Notes: generated by a model from the sequence alone, not told the origin. A stretch of DNA of 64,000 nucleotides from Bacteroidales bacterium (GCA_004552485.1 SFOH01000001.1:83433-147432), one strand, 5' to 3'. Positions 51,650-61,395 are shown, counted from the stretch's first letter. Program-made: numbers and translations.

Positions 51650-52687
51650 TTAGCGCGTCGAAGGCCGGAAGTCGATGTTGTCGGCGAACTTCACGACCGA
51701 GGTGAATTCATCTAACGGCAGGGCATACTCGCCGAAGCGGATATAGTTGGCTGTCAACGTGTAAGGGCCGGCATAGAGTTTCTTGTCGTCCTGTTTGTAG
51801 GTCAGTTTCTTGGCCTTGGCGTCAATGACCAGGGTGAATTTCAGGGGGACAATGCCTTTCGCCGTGCTCTCCTTGGCGTCGAGTTTCCAGATGCCGTCGA
51901 GCCACTGCGTGTCTTCCATGACAGCGTGTGAAGCCTGCGATGCACCGGCCTTCTTCTCAAACGCTTTCTTCTGCTCCAGATACTCGGCAAATGTCAGTGA
52001 GTCAGTGGCTTCCTTGGCATCTTTGCCTTTCTTCACGTCGTCGGAATAATACTTGATCTGACGGCGCTCGGTGTTCTTGCCCTGGCCGCCCTTGTAGTAT
52101 GAGCGCGAGGCAGTGCGCTCGATCCAGTTTCCGTTGCGGTCAAACTTATAGTCGGAATACGTGATCTTCACGCCGCTCGTGCGCGTGTTCACCTCAACCT
52201 CGGTCTGCACCAGGCCGTCGCTGCCATAGGTGCGGTCGATGCAGTGCGAGCTCGACGAGATTTTGATGACATTGTCGCCGTTCCACAGATAGGAAGTCTC
52301 GTAGTCCGGAGCATTCGCGGCCACCGACGTCTTCATGATTTTGCCGTCGGGAGCACGCTTCACCACGGCGGGAGCGTTTGTCCACTCGCCGGCTTCGGAG
52401 AAGTGGACGATGCGACCGGCCTCGGCCAGCGTCTTCACGTCGCCGTGCACATCATAGAGGCAGAGGTCGGGGGTTGTGAGCATGTTTCCGGAGAGACTGT
52501 CGGACCCGGCAGCCGTGGCTTCGCCGGCTTCGGCCTTGGCGGCCTGCACGTTGGCGGCCTGCACGGAGTCAATAAATGCTTTGGCAATCTGAGCGTCGGA
52601 GCCGCCCGTTTTGTCACTGCCGCACGAGGCCAATGCCATGGCGCCTACGCACATAAGCATTATCGATGCTTTCGTTGTCGTCTTCAT
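51650..52687 (-). CDS. Predicted lipoprotein of unknown function B
   Basis: The protein has 345 residues. The signal MKTTTKASIMLMCVGAMALA, then lipobox ALASC. After a low-complexity Ala/Glu region come YD-type repeats such as VIKISSSSHCIDRTYGSDG and YKFDRNGNWIER, where RNGNWIERT resembles short toxin-like or RHS-poor Bacteroidetes repeats. The last 90 residues read like a lipocalin-type or DUF4488-like beta barrel (LDGIWKLDAKESTAKG), which is only a pattern impression. First gene of a two-lipoprotein operon. Function unknown. Confidence 0.75.
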   Translation of the reverse strand: MKTTTKASIMLMCVGAMALASCGSDKTGGSDAQIAKAFIDSVQAANVQAAKAEAGEATAAGSDSLSGNMLTTPDLCLYDVHGDVKTLAEAGRIVHFSEAGEWTNAPAVVKRAPDGKIMKTSVAANAPDYETSYLWNGDNVIKISSSSHCIDRTYGSDGLVQTEVEVNTRTSGVKITYSDYKFDRNGNWIERTASRSYYKGGQGKNTERRQIKYYSDDVKKGKDAKEATDSLTFAEYLEQKKAFEKKAGASQASHAVMEDTQWLDGIWKLDAKESTAKGIVPLKFTLVIDAKAKKLTYKQDDKKLYAGPYTLTANYIRFGEYALPLDEFTSVVKFADNIDFRPSTR

Positions 52688-52786
52688 AAGTTTTGATAAA
52701 GCCTTGAGGGGAGACGCTTTCCCGGAGAAAACGCCCGAGCCCCGTCATCCGGCTCGAACAGGATTTTAAGGTTTCGGATTATCCCG

Positions 52787-52818
52787 CAAAGTTACCATTA
52801 TTTCTTGTCATTTGCAAA
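52787..52818 (-). promoter_or_regulatory. Promoter of the lipoprotein pair
   Basis: On the minus strand TTTG (52818-52815), 20 bases, then TAACTTTG (52794-52787): a perfect consensus. The leader to the start at 52687 is about 95 bases. Confidence 0.78.
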
Positions 52819-52891
52819 CAAACGTGAAAAAATCTGCAAATAGTTTGAATCCGGCGGCACGATGCGGCCCGGCGACCGACCGAAAAGGCAT

Positions 52892-52927
52892 TAAAAAAAC
52901 TCCGGACAGAGGGGTCTGTTCCGGAGT
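52892..52927 (-). terminator. Terminator after rpsO
   Basis: ACTCCGGACAGA (52899-52910) pairs with TCTGTTCCGGAGT (52915-52927), with one bulged base, around a G-rich loop. In the minus direction a T-run follows (A-run 52893-52899). Confidence 0.8.
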
Positions 52928-52957
52928 TCTTTGTCTCTTTTTGTGACGCGGACTTGC

Positions 52958-53233
52958 TTACTTGCGGATACCGAGCTCTTTCTGAGCGATGATAGCGCGG
53001 TAGCGGTTGATGTCCTTGCGCTTCAGGTAGTCGAGCAGGCGACGACGCTTACCAACCAGCATTTTCAGAGCGCGCTCTGTGGTGTGGTCCTTGTGGTTGT
53101 CCTTGAGGTGCTGGGTGAGGTGGGCAATACGTACTGAGAAGAGGGCGATCTGTGCCTCGGGTGAACCGGTGTCGGTTTTGCCCTTGCCGTACTTCTCGAA
53201 AATCTCAACTTTCTGTTCTGAATTCAGATGCAT
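52958..53233 (-). CDS. rpsO: 30S ribosomal protein S15
   Basis: The protein has 91 residues, the expected size. The typical core is present: KGKTDTGSPEAQIALFSVRI, followed by HLTQHLKDNHKDHTTERALKML and VGKRRRLLDYLKRKDINRY. S15 binds 16S rRNA in the platform of the small subunit early in assembly. It stands alone with its own promoter (53306-53337) and terminator. In other bacteria S15 controls its own translation through its 5' leader; the leader here is about 65 bases and I could not define a fold. Confidence 0.99.
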   Translation of the reverse strand: MHLNSEQKVEIFEKYGKGKTDTGSPEAQIALFSVRIAHLTQHLKDNHKDHTTERALKMLVGKRRRLLDYLKRKDINRYRAIIAQKELGIRK

Positions 53234-53305
53234 TTTGCAAAAAATTTAATGTTAGAAATATTACTATCAATAACGCGCAAGGCCTCCATGGGCCAAACGC
53301 AGGCG

Positions 53306-53337
53306 CAAAGGTACGCATTATTTTCCACACCGCCAAA
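53306..53337 (-). promoter_or_regulatory. Promoter of rpsO
   Basis: On the minus strand TTTG (53337-53334), 20 bases, then TACCTTTG (53313-53306): a perfect consensus, as expected for a highly expressed ribosomal gene. Confidence 0.8.
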
Positions 53338-53413
53338 CATTTGCATCATTTTTTCGTCACTTTTTTTCGCAGCGCAGGCAAAGACGGCAGCGCAATCCGG
53401 CCTGCTTGCCTCC

Positions 53414-54781
53414 TCACCCGGCGGCAGCGGCGTGCTGCGCCCTGTGCTGGATGAAATACACGGCCGCAATCACCAGCAGCGTCAGCGATTCGGAAGCCGG
53501 GAAGGCAAGCCACAGGCCGGGAACGCCCAACAGCTGCGGCAGCAGGATGAACAGCGGCACGATGAAGATGACGCCGCGCAGCAGCATATAGAATATGGAG
53601 CGGCCGGCCTTCTCGCAGCTCTGATAGTAGCCTATGAACGTGATGTTTACGGCGAAGAAGATGGCGCAGAAGCCGAGAAGCGGGAATCCTTTCGTCGCTA
53701 TTGCGTAGGCGGGAACGTCCGACGGCAAGAACACTTTCACCAGCAGCGGCGCGCCGAACTACATTGTCAGCGAGATGATTACGCCGCAGGCACACGCCGT
53801 CATGAGCGACGTGCGCAGCACGGCCTTGACGCGCCCGAGGTCACCCGAGCCGAAATTGTAGCTGATGATGGGCTGGGCCGACTGGGCAACGGCGTTGTTG
53901 ATGGAGAAAATGATGGGAAAAAGGTAGCAGCCCACGCTGAATGCGGCCACGCCGTCCTCGCCCAAGTAGCTCATAAACATAAAGTTGCCGGTCACCATCA
54001 TCACGCCGATGGCTATCTCGGCGATGAACGTTGCAAGTCCGATTTTGGCCATATAACCGACGTTGCGCAGCGAAAGTCTGAGCGATTTGACCGACATCTT
54101 CAGGCGATAGAATCGCAGCACGCGTGCGCTGAAAATGAAGTAGGCGAGCACCATCAGGCCGCTCACTCCGCAAGAGATAGAGGTGGCAATGGCCGCGCCC
54201 TTGATGCCCATGCCCATGGGGAACACCATCAGCCAGTCCAGGAAAATGTTGAGCACGGCAGAGACCATCTGCACGGTCATGGCATATTTCGGCGCGCCGT
54301 CCTGGCGGATGAGCATCATACCCGCGCAGCTGAGATAGAGGAAAATCAGGCCGGGCAGAAGCCACAGCATATAGTCGGTGGCATAGCCCTCGAGCACCGG
54401 GCTGCAGCCGAGCATATAGAGGATTGGCCTGGTGAACATCAGGCACAGCGCGATGATGATGGCGAAGATGATGCCGCCGGCGATGAAGGCCTGGGTGGCG
54501 ATGATGCGCGCGGCCTTGTCGTTACCCTCGGCCATGCGGATGCCGCAGATGACCGATGCGCCGATGCCGAACATCAGGCCCACGCCCGTGCACATAAGAA
54601 AAAGCGGTGCCACAATATTGATGGCCGCAAGAGCGTCGCTGCCCACACCGTGACCCACGAACATACCGTCGCACAGGTTGAGCATCGAGTTGAAAAGCAT
54701 TCCGATCAGCGTCGGGAAAAACATCAGACGGAAGAGCTTTCCGATTTTGTCGTTTCCGAAGTCGAGCTGATCTCGTTTCAT
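53414..54781 (-). pseudogene. MATE-family efflux transporter, interrupted by an in-frame amber codon
   Basis: Read as one frame the gene has 455 codons, normal for a MATE exporter, and about 12 hydrophobic segments. The N-terminal part (340 residues) includes FRLMFFPTLIGMLFNSMLN and FNYGSG-like SYNFGSGDLGRVKAVL. Codon 341 is TAG (53759-53761). The same frame then goes on without shift as FGAPLLVKVFLPSDVPAYAI to a stop at 53414. No frameshift is involved, so a single base change explains the break. TAG ends an intact gene nearby (46707), so it is a real stop here. Truncated protein, suppressed read-through or sequencing error remain possible. Confidence 0.85.
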
Positions 54782-54874
54782 GTAAAAATTTTGATGGGGT
54801 TAGAGGTTGCGTTTTCTATAGCATTTGCGTGCGCGGCATAACCTCATCTGCCGCGCCGCCTCAGTTTAAGTGCG

Positions 54875-54906
54875 CAAAGGTAGTCATTATTTGCCACATA
54901 ACCAAA
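54875..54906 (-). promoter_or_regulatory. Promoter of the MATE gene
   Basis: On the minus strand TTTG (54906-54903), 20 bases, then TACCTTTG (54882-54875): a perfect consensus. So the interrupted gene still has an intact promoter. Confidence 0.78.
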
Positions 54907-55009
54907 TATCCTCGCCGGCATGGGCGACCCTTTTGCCGACGCAGCGTTTTTTGGCGAAAAAAAGGAGCATGGAGGCCCCGAAATATTTTCATATCCCGCA
55001 TTTTATTCG

Positions 55010-55017
55010 TACCTTTG
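55010..55017 (+). promoter_or_regulatory. -7 element upstream of ftsY
   Basis: TACCTTTG lies about 140 bases before the ftsY ATG; the -33 element is weak (TTTC around 54987). The gap 54782-55158 holds this and the opposite MATE promoter and no gene I can support. Confidence 0.5.
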
Positions 55018-55158
55018 CATACTTATTTGGCGAGGCATTCAGGCCGAACCGCGCCTCCCGCCCTCACGGGAGACGCATTCTCCGTGCTAACACGCTCTCC
55101 GTCAACGCATAACATAATCATTATCTCTCCAAAAAACGCATAACTTTTCACTCTATAT

Positions 55159-56130
55159 ATGGCATTCTTCAGCAAATTTTTCTCAAAAGAGAAGAAAGAG
55201 ACTCTCGACAAGGGCCTCGAGAAGACCAAAACCGGCTTCTTCGAGAAGGTGAAACGCGCAGCCATGGGCCGCAGCCAGGTCGACGAGGACTTCCTCGACG
55301 AGCTGGAGGAGGTGTTCGTCACCTCCGACATGGGCATCGACACGTCCCTGAAAATCATCGACATGCTCAAGGAGCGCGTCGCCCGCGACAAATACGTAGG
55401 CATGAATGAGCTCCACAACCTTCTATACGAGGAGATGACGCGCCTGCTCTGTGACGGCAAAGAGGGCGAGAGCGGCGAGGACTTCCGCCTCCCCGACGGA
55501 GTGCGCCGCCCTTACGTCATACTGGTTGTCGGCGTCAACGGCGTCGGCAAAACCACCACCATCGGCAAGCTGGCCCATCAGTACAAGGACGCCGGCTACA
55601 AGGTGGTATTGGGCGCCGCCGACACCTACCGCGCCGCCGCCATCGAGCAGCTCGAGGAGTGGGCACGCCGCAGCGGTGTGGCCCTCGTCAAGCAGAAAGA
55701 GGGCTCCGACCCGGCCTCCGTCGCCTTTGACACGCTGCAGTCTGCCGTGCGCCAGAACGCCGACGTAGTCATCATCGACACCGCCGGCCGTCTCCACAAC
55801 AAAATCGGCCTCATGGACGAGCTGTCGAAAATCAAACGCGTGATGCAGCGCGTGGTGCCCGAGGCTCCCAACGAGGTGCTTCTGGTGCTGGACGGCTCGA
55901 CGGGTCAGAACGCCTTCGAGCAGACACGCCAGTTCTCGGCTGCCACTCAGGTCACCGGCCTGGCAATCACCAAGCTCGACGGCACCGCCAAGGGCGGCGT
56001 GGTCATCGGCATCTCCGACCAGTTCCAAATCCCCGTGCGCTACATCGGCCTGGGCGAGGGCATCACCGACCTCCAGGTTTTCAACAAACGCGAGTTTGTG
56101 GAGTCGCTCTTCAACCACAACAATAACTGA
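55159..56130 (+). CDS. ftsY: Signal recognition particle receptor FtsY
   Basis: The protein has 323 residues. The N-terminal charged A-region is short, then come helical N domain QVDEDFLDELEEVFVTSDMG and the GTPase: VVGVNGVGKTTTIGKLA (G1), AADTYRAAAIEQLEEW, IIDTAGRLHNKIGLMDEL (G3), ITKLDGTAKGG (G4) and the closing IGLGEGITDLQVF. FtsY docks SRP-bound ribosomes at the inner membrane. First gene of a unit with rimO, menF and the O-acetylation genes; 7 bases separate it from the chosen rimO start. Confidence 0.97.
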   Translation: MAFFSKFFSKEKKETLDKGLEKTKTGFFEKVKRAAMGRSQVDEDFLDELEEVFVTSDMGIDTSLKIIDMLKERVARDKYVGMNELHNLLYEEMTRLLCDGKEGESGEDFRLPDGVRRPYVILVVGVNGVGKTTTIGKLAHQYKDAGYKVVLGAADTYRAAAIEQLEEWARRSGVALVKQKEGSDPASVAFDTLQSAVRQNADVVIIDTAGRLHNKIGLMDELSKIKRVMQRVVPEAPNEVLLVLDGSTGQNAFEQTRQFSAATQVTGLAITKLDGTAKGGVVIGISDQFQIPVRYIGLGEGITDLQVFNKREFVESLFNHNNN

Positions 56131-56137
56131 CACGGCG

Positions 56138-57436
56138 GTGGCTTCTGTTGACATCATCACAATGGGCTGTTCCAAGAATCTTGTGGACAGCGAGCGCGTG
56201 ATGCGCATGTTTGAGGCCGCCGGCTTCGACGTGCGCCACAACCCCGACGACGTCTCCGCCGATGAGGTCGTCATCAACACCTGCGGCTTCATCGGCGACG
56301 CCAAGGAGGAGTCCATTGACATGATTCTTCGCTGCTGTCAGGCCAAGGAAGACGGCACCGTGGGCCACGTCACGGTCATGGGCTGTCTCTCTGAGCGCTA
56401 CCGCGGCGAGCTCCCCGCCGAGATTCCAGAGGTGGACCGCTGGTACGGCAAATTCGACTGGAAGAACGTGGTCGACGACATCGCCGAGCGCCATCCCGCT
56501 CTGCGTCCCTGGGACCGCCGTCTCACCACACCCTCCCACTATGCCTACCTCAAGATTGCCGAAGGCTGCAACCGCTTCTGCGCCTTCTGCGCCATCCCCC
56601 TCATCACCGGCCGTCTCACCTCGCGACCCATCGAGGAGATTGCCGACGAGGTGCGCGACCTGGTCAACAGCGGCGTCCGCGAGTTCAACGTCATCGCCCA
56701 GGACCTCTCTTCCTACGGCAAAGACCTCTACGGCCGCTCCGAACTGGCGCGCCTCATCGAGACCATCGCCGACATCTCCGGCGTGGAATGGATTCGTCTC
56801 CACTACGCCTATCCCGCTGATTTCCCATATGATATACTGCCCGTGATGGCCTCGCGTCCCAACGTGTGCAAGTATCTCGACATAGCTCTCCAGCACGCCT
56901 CCGACAAGGTGCTCGGCAACATGCGCCGCCACATCACGGCCGCCGAGACCGAGAAGCTGCTCGAGCGCATCCGCCGCGAAGTGCCCGGCATCCACATCCG
57001 CACAACCCTCATGACCGGCTTCCCCGGCGAGGGTCCCGAAGAATTCGCCGAGCTCCTCGACTTTGTGCGCCGCCAGCGCTTCGAGCGCATGGGCGCCTTC
57101 GCCTATTGCGAGGAAGACGACACCTGGGCCGCACGCAACCTCAGCGACGACGTGCCGCAGGAGGTCAAACAGGAGCGCCTCGACAAGCTCATGGCTCTCC
57201 AGGAGGAGATTGCCGCCGAACTCAGTCAGGAGAAAGTGGGCCAACAGATGCGCGTCATCTGCGACTCGGTCAACGACGACTACTTCGTCTGCCGCAGCGA
57301 GTTCGACTCGCCGGAGGTGGACCCCGAGGTGCTCGTCCCCCGCGACTGCGGCATGGAGCTCGTCCCCAGCCGCTTCTACAATGTAAAGATAACAGAGGCT
57401 ATGCCTTTTGAACTGATTGCGCAGCCATGCTCCTGA
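56138..57436 (+). CDS. rimO: Ribosomal protein S12 methylthiotransferase RimO
   Basis: RimO is a radical SAM enzyme that methylthiolates an Asp of ribosomal protein S12. The protein has about 432 residues from GTG 56138. The N-terminal UPF0004 domain has ITMGCSKNLVDSERV and VINTCGFIGDAKEESID. The radical SAM cluster motif is CNRFCAFCAIP. The C-terminal TRAM region covers VGQQMRVICDSVNDDYFVCR. The ATG at 56096 would overlap ftsY by 35 bases; GTG after the ftsY stop fits the family start VDIITMGC better. Its end overlaps menF by 10 bases. Confidence 0.95.
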   Translation: MASVDIITMGCSKNLVDSERVMRMFEAAGFDVRHNPDDVSADEVVINTCGFIGDAKEESIDMILRCCQAKEDGTVGHVTVMGCLSERYRGELPAEIPEVDRWYGKFDWKNVVDDIAERHPALRPWDRRLTTPSHYAYLKIAEGCNRFCAFCAIPLITGRLTSRPIEEIADEVRDLVNSGVREFNVIAQDLSSYGKDLYGRSELARLIETIADISGVEWIRLHYAYPADFPYDILPVMASRPNVCKYLDIALQHASDKVLGNMRRHITAAETEKLLERIRREVPGIHIRTTLMTGFPGEGPEEFAELLDFVRRQRFERMGAFAYCEEDDTWAARNLSDDVPQEVKQERLDKLMALQEEIAAELSQEKVGQQMRVICDSVNDDYFVCRSEFDSPEVDPEVLVPRDCGMELVPSRFYNVKITEAMPFELIAQPCS

Positions 57437-58497
57437 GCGACGAAAGCATAGCAGAAGCAGTGCGCGCATGCCGCCGCGCCGGCGTGTCCTTTGCCGTCAT
57501 CCGCGAGAAAGAGCACGATGAGGTGCGACTGTTTGCCGACGACGGCCGGAGCGGCGCTCCGCTGTCGGACGCCTTCTTCTTCGCCCGTCAGTGGAACGAG
57601 TCCGGTCCGGCGGTGACCCTTGCCGACCGGCTCACGCTTGCCGAGGTCTGCGCGATGCCCGAAGCGCCCGCGGCCCATCCCGCGCCGGCCGATCCGTCGA
57701 CGCAAGAGGTTGATTATCTGCGCGATGTGACTGCGCTGACAAAAACGCTCGTCGGCGAAGGTCCGCGCGCCAAAACCGTCATCTCGCGCATCATCACCGA
57801 GGACGCCCGCATTGACGCCGCCGATGCCGCCGAGCGTCTCTTCCGCGAGCGCCGCGACGCCACATGCTGCGTATTCTCCGACGCGGAAGGCGCCCTTTGG
57901 CTGGTGGCCACTCCCGAGCTTCTGCTACACGTGGACGAAGCCTCGTCGCGCGTCACCACAATGTCGCTGGCCGGCACAAAAGCCGCCGACGACCTTTCTT
58001 CCTGGGATGTCAAGAACATCGAGGAGCACAACATCGTGACCTCCTACATCATCGACCGCATGGGCATGATGGCCGACGATGTGACGGCCTCCGCCGACAC
58101 CCCAAGCGTCAGCGGCGCCGTACGCCATCTCTGCACAATGATCACCGCACGGCTGCGTCCCGGCGTCACACCCGCCGATGCCGCCGCCTATCTCTCCCCC
58201 ACCCCCGCGGTATGCGGAATGACTCCGGATGCCGCGAAAATGCACATCGCCACAATAGAACGCCATCGCCGGCGTTTTTATTCAGGATACCTGGGCGTCG
58301 CCACGCCCGGAAAAGCCTTCTCGGCTTATGTCACTCTGCGCTGCGCACGTCTCGTGCCCGGCTCTTTCTCAATCTATGTGGGCGGAGGTATAACCGCCCG
58401 CTCCGTGGCCCGCGACGAATGGCTCGAAACCTGCGCCAAAGCCCGGCCACTGCTTAATATTCTCAATCAGCAACACATCTCGAATCATGAACGATAA
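57427..58497 (+). CDS. menF: Isochorismate synthase-like chorismate-binding enzyme (MenF)
   Basis: The protein has 356 residues. The chorismate-binding fold shows ATPELLLHVDEASSRVTTMS, MSLAGTKAADD, the strand FSAYVTLRCARLV, and a glycine-rich YVGGGITARSVARDEW. YLSPTPAVCGMTPDAA is a typical segment. It converts chorismate to isochorismate, the substrate of MenD. It lies about 48 kb from menDBCE, between rimO and the SGNH gene, which overlap it by 10 and 11 bases. A role in another chorismate-using pathway (salicylate, aminobenzoate) cannot be excluded, but with menD in the window and no other men entry enzyme seen, MenF is the best reading. Confidence 0.88.
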   Translation: MLLSDESIAEAVRACRRAGVSFAVIREKEHDEVRLFADDGRSGAPLSDAFFFARQWNESGPAVTLADRLTLAEVCAMPEAPAAHPAPADPSTQEVDYLRDVTALTKTLVGEGPRAKTVISRIITEDARIDAADAAERLFRERRDATCCVFSDAEGALWLVATPELLLHVDEASSRVTTMSLAGTKAADDLSSWDVKNIEEHNIVTSYIIDRMGMMADDVTASADTPSVSGAVRHLCTMITARLRPGVTPADAAAYLSPTPAVCGMTPDAAKMHIATIERHRRRFYSGYLGVATPGKAFSAYVTLRCARLVPGSFSIYVGGGITARSVARDEWLETCAKARPLLNILNQQHISNHER

Positions 58498-60088
58498 CGC
58501 TATATCCGGCAACACCGTCTCCGATAACGAGCCGATGAACAATGCCGCCGGCATCCCCGCCTCCGACGAGGTCACCGATGCCGCTGAAACCGACGCCTCC
58601 GATGTCACCGACAACGTCGACGCCGACGTGGAGGTCGACGAAGAGGAGGACCGCCGCAACCACCGCGGCCATCCCTTCCTCATTGTCGCCGGCGCCATAC
58701 TGCTGTTGGGCGGAGCATCGCTCTTGCCCTGGAGCAAAATGACCAACGGCTTCATAAAAGACTTCAACCTCTTCGGCCAGCTCACCGGCGAAACCGGCGA
58801 CGCCGGCGGAAACGAGGTAATCGACCCCGAGCTGGCCAAGGCGATGGCCGAAGCCGACTCGCTGGCACGCCTGCCGCGCATGGTCGACGCTTCCGGCACC
58901 ACACCCGTCACCCCCGACCAGGTCAAGGCTCCGCTCTCGCCGCGCGTAAACGGTCAGATGGTGCTTGAGGATTATACAGTCAACTCGCAGGGCCTCGCCC
59001 ACCTCAAGGCCGCCCTCTCCGACACCGCCAAACGCCCCGCGCGCATCGCCGTCATCGGCGATTCGTACATCGAGGGCGACATCCTCACCGCCGACATCCG
59101 CGAGCAGCTCCAGAGCGCCTTCGGAGGCTGCGGCGTAGGCTACGTGCCCGTATCGTCGCATGTGGCCGGATTCCGCCAGACCGTCCGCGAGAACTCGAGC
59201 GGCTGGACCGGCCATGACATCCGCAAAGGCAGCGACTTCAAATTTGCCGGCCTCTCCGGCGAGCACTTCACCGCCGACGCCGGCGCCAAGGTGACCCTCC
59301 GCGGCGTCGATGCCAAGCAGCACCTCGACAAGTGGGACAACACGCGCTTCCTCTTTGTCAGCCCCGCCGCCGGAACGGTCACCATCACCACCGACAGCGG
59401 CGACCACAAATTCGACGTGAAAGGCAGTCCCGAGGTTCAGTGCCTCACTGTTCCCGGCTCCACCACCCAAGCCGTGATGACCACCTCCGTCAACGGCCTC
59501 CAGGCTCTTGGCATGTATCTCGACGGTGCCAAAGGCATCCAGGTCGACAACATGTCGCTGCGCGGAAACTCCGGAATCACCCACCGCAACATCTCCAAAG
59601 AGCTGGCCACGCAGATGCGCGAGCATGTCGACTACGACCTCATCATCCTGGAGTACGGCATGAACGCTCTCACCTCCAAGCAGAAAGACTACGAACACTA
59701 CCGCGGCCTCATGGAGCAGACCATTCTCCATCTCAAAGAATGCTACCCCAAGGCCGACATCATCATGATGGGCATCGGCGACCGCGGCCAGAAGATAGGC
59801 GGCGAGGTGCAGTCGCTGCCCACATCGCCCTATATGACCACCGCCCAGCGCAATGCCGCCCGCAACACCGGCGTCATCTTCTGGGACACCCGCGAGGCCA
59901 TGGGCGGCGAAGGAGCAGTCGTAGAGTGGCGCAACAAGTCGCTTATCAACCCCGACTTCATCCACCTCAACCACAAGGGCGGTCAGGAGCTGGCAACACG
60001 CTTCGTCACCACCCTCACCAAATATCTCGACAAGCCCAAAGTTCATAAAACCCCTGTTTCTCAAACACATAAAACCACGAAAAGATGA
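58487..60088 (+). CDS. Membrane-anchored SGNH/GDSL-like hydrolase, O-acetylation module
   Basis: The protein has 533 residues. A charged, acidic N-terminal region of about 65 residues precedes one transmembrane segment (HPFLIVAGAILLLGGASLL), so the bulk lies in the periplasm. Block I is IAVIGDSYIEGDI, block III is ILEYGMNAL and block V is PDFIHLNHKGGQ with Asp and His. This layout is that of PatB/AlgX/DltD-type partners of MBOAT acyltransferases that attach or remove acetyl on wall glycans. Its start overlaps menF by 11 bases and its end overlaps the next SGNH gene (ATGA). Confidence 0.85.
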   Translation: MNDNAISGNTVSDNEPMNNAAGIPASDEVTDAAETDASDVTDNVDADVEVDEEEDRRNHRGHPFLIVAGAILLLGGASLLPWSKMTNGFIKDFNLFGQLTGETGDAGGNEVIDPELAKAMAEADSLARLPRMVDASGTTPVTPDQVKAPLSPRVNGQMVLEDYTVNSQGLAHLKAALSDTAKRPARIAVIGDSYIEGDILTADIREQLQSAFGGCGVGYVPVSSHVAGFRQTVRENSSGWTGHDIRKGSDFKFAGLSGEHFTADAGAKVTLRGVDAKQHLDKWDNTRFLFVSPAAGTVTITTDSGDHKFDVKGSPEVQCLTVPGSTTQAVMTTSVNGLQALGMYLDGAKGIQVDNMSLRGNSGITHRNISKELATQMREHVDYDLIILEYGMNALTSKQKDYEHYRGLMEQTILHLKECYPKADIIMMGIGDRGQKIGGEVQSLPTSPYMTTAQRNAARNTGVIFWDTREAMGGEGAVVEWRNKSLINPDFIHLNHKGGQELATRFVTTLTKYLDKPKVHKTPVSQTHKTTKR

Positions 60089-61395
60089 AAATCTTAACCG
60101 CCATACTCGCCTGCACGGCTCTCGCAGCCGGCTCCGCATACGCCGCAACGCCCGTTGACAAAAACGACAGATACACGCGCCTAAACCCCAAGATGGCCAA
60201 GGCCGACCCGCGCCCCGTGGAAATCGCCAACTATCCCTTTCTCCACCGCAGCGCCAACTACATCGACTTCAACGGCGACGACTGGACCGCACTCCGCCAC
60301 AAATTCGCAACCCTCGGCCAGCGCGGCAACAACGTCGTCACCATCGTCCACATCGGCGACTCGCACATCCAGGGCGACGGCAACACCGGCCAGGTGCGCA
60401 AGCACATGCAGAACACCTACGGCAACGCCGGCCGCGGCCTGATGTCACCCCTCCGCATCGCCGGAACAAACCAGCCCATGGACTACACCCTCACCACCAA
60501 GGCATCCTGCGCCACCGCCACGCTCCTCAAGAAACCCTGGCGCGTGCCCATGGGATTCACCGGCGCCGCCGTGCGACCCTCCTCGTCGCAGGCGTCGTTC
60601 ACCCTCACCGACAAGTCCGACTTCAACGAGCTGCGAATCTACACAAACGGGCCGGTGAAAGTCACCTCCGTATCCTCAAACGACGCCGAAGTGCCCGCCA
60701 CCACCGAGAGCAAGGAATGGGGCGCGCAGATCAACCTTGAGTCGCCCGTGAAGTCTCTGACCTTCACCCTCTCCGGCGACGGCATGATTCTCTACGGCGT
60801 CGACGCCCGCGACACCCGCCAGCCCGGCGTGCTCTATCACGCCATCGGCAACAACGGCGCCACCTTCCAGACCTACTCGAGACTCGGCACCACCGGCTCC
60901 GGCGTGCACCTGCTCAACCCCGACCTCATCATCATCTCGCTCGGCTCTAACGAAGCCTTCGGCAACGTCACCGACCAGGCCTTCTACAACATGGTTGACA
61001 AGATGGTCACCGACATCCGCACCCACAATCCCCAGGCCAAGATTCTGCTCACCAGCCCGGGCGAGTGCCAGCGCAGCGCCGGCCGCTCCGGCAAAGTCGC
61101 ATCCCGCGCCTATGCCGTCAACTCTAACGTTGAGCGCCTCGGCAAGGTCATCCTCAAATACGGCAAAGACCACAACATCGCCACCTACGACTTCTTCGAC
61201 GTAGCCGGCGGCACAGGCTCCTCCAACGACTGGCTCCAGAAAGGCCTGCTCTCGCGCGACCGCATCCACCGCACCTGGAACGGCTACTACCTCGAGGGCA
61301 ACCTCATCTACAACGCCCTCTACAAAGCCCTGACCGGCAAAGAAATCCCCGAGGAGGCTCCCGTCGCCAATCCCGCCGACGTCCCCGCCAAATAA
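60085..61395 (+). CDS. Secreted SGNH/GDSL-like hydrolase, second of the pair
   Basis: The protein has 436 residues and a signal peptide (MKILTAILACTALAAGSAYA). Block I is VHIGDSHIQGDGNTGQ, block III is ISLGSNEAFGN and block V is DRIHRTWNGYY with Asp and His. It has a beta-rich insert between block I and block III, as in the partner gene upstream. The pair probably acts in sequence or as a complex in glycan O-acetylation. Translationally coupled to the preceding gene; 84 bases separate it from the MBOAT gene. Confidence 0.85.
   Translation: MKILTAILACTALAAGSAYAATPVDKNDRYTRLNPKMAKADPRPVEIANYPFLHRSANYIDFNGDDWTALRHKFATLGQRGNNVVTIVHIGDSHIQGDGNTGQVRKHMQNTYGNAGRGLMSPLRIAGTNQPMDYTLTTKASCATATLLKKPWRVPMGFTGAAVRPSSSQASFTLTDKSDFNELRIYTNGPVKVTSVSSNDAEVPATTESKEWGAQINLESPVKSLTFTLSGDGMILYGVDARDTRQPGVLYHAIGNNGATFQTYSRLGTTGSGVHLLNPDLIIISLGSNEAFGNVTDQAFYNMVDKMVTDIRTHNPQAKILLTSPGECQRSAGRSGKVASRAYAVNSNVERLGKVILKYGKDHNIATYDFFDVAGGTGSSNDWLQKGLLSRDRIHRTWNGYYLEGNLIYNALYKALTGKEIPEEAPVANPADVPAK

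Noticed and set aside
54829..55143. Short plus-strand frames before ftsY
   Set aside because: They run through the two opposed promoters and show no protein-like composition.
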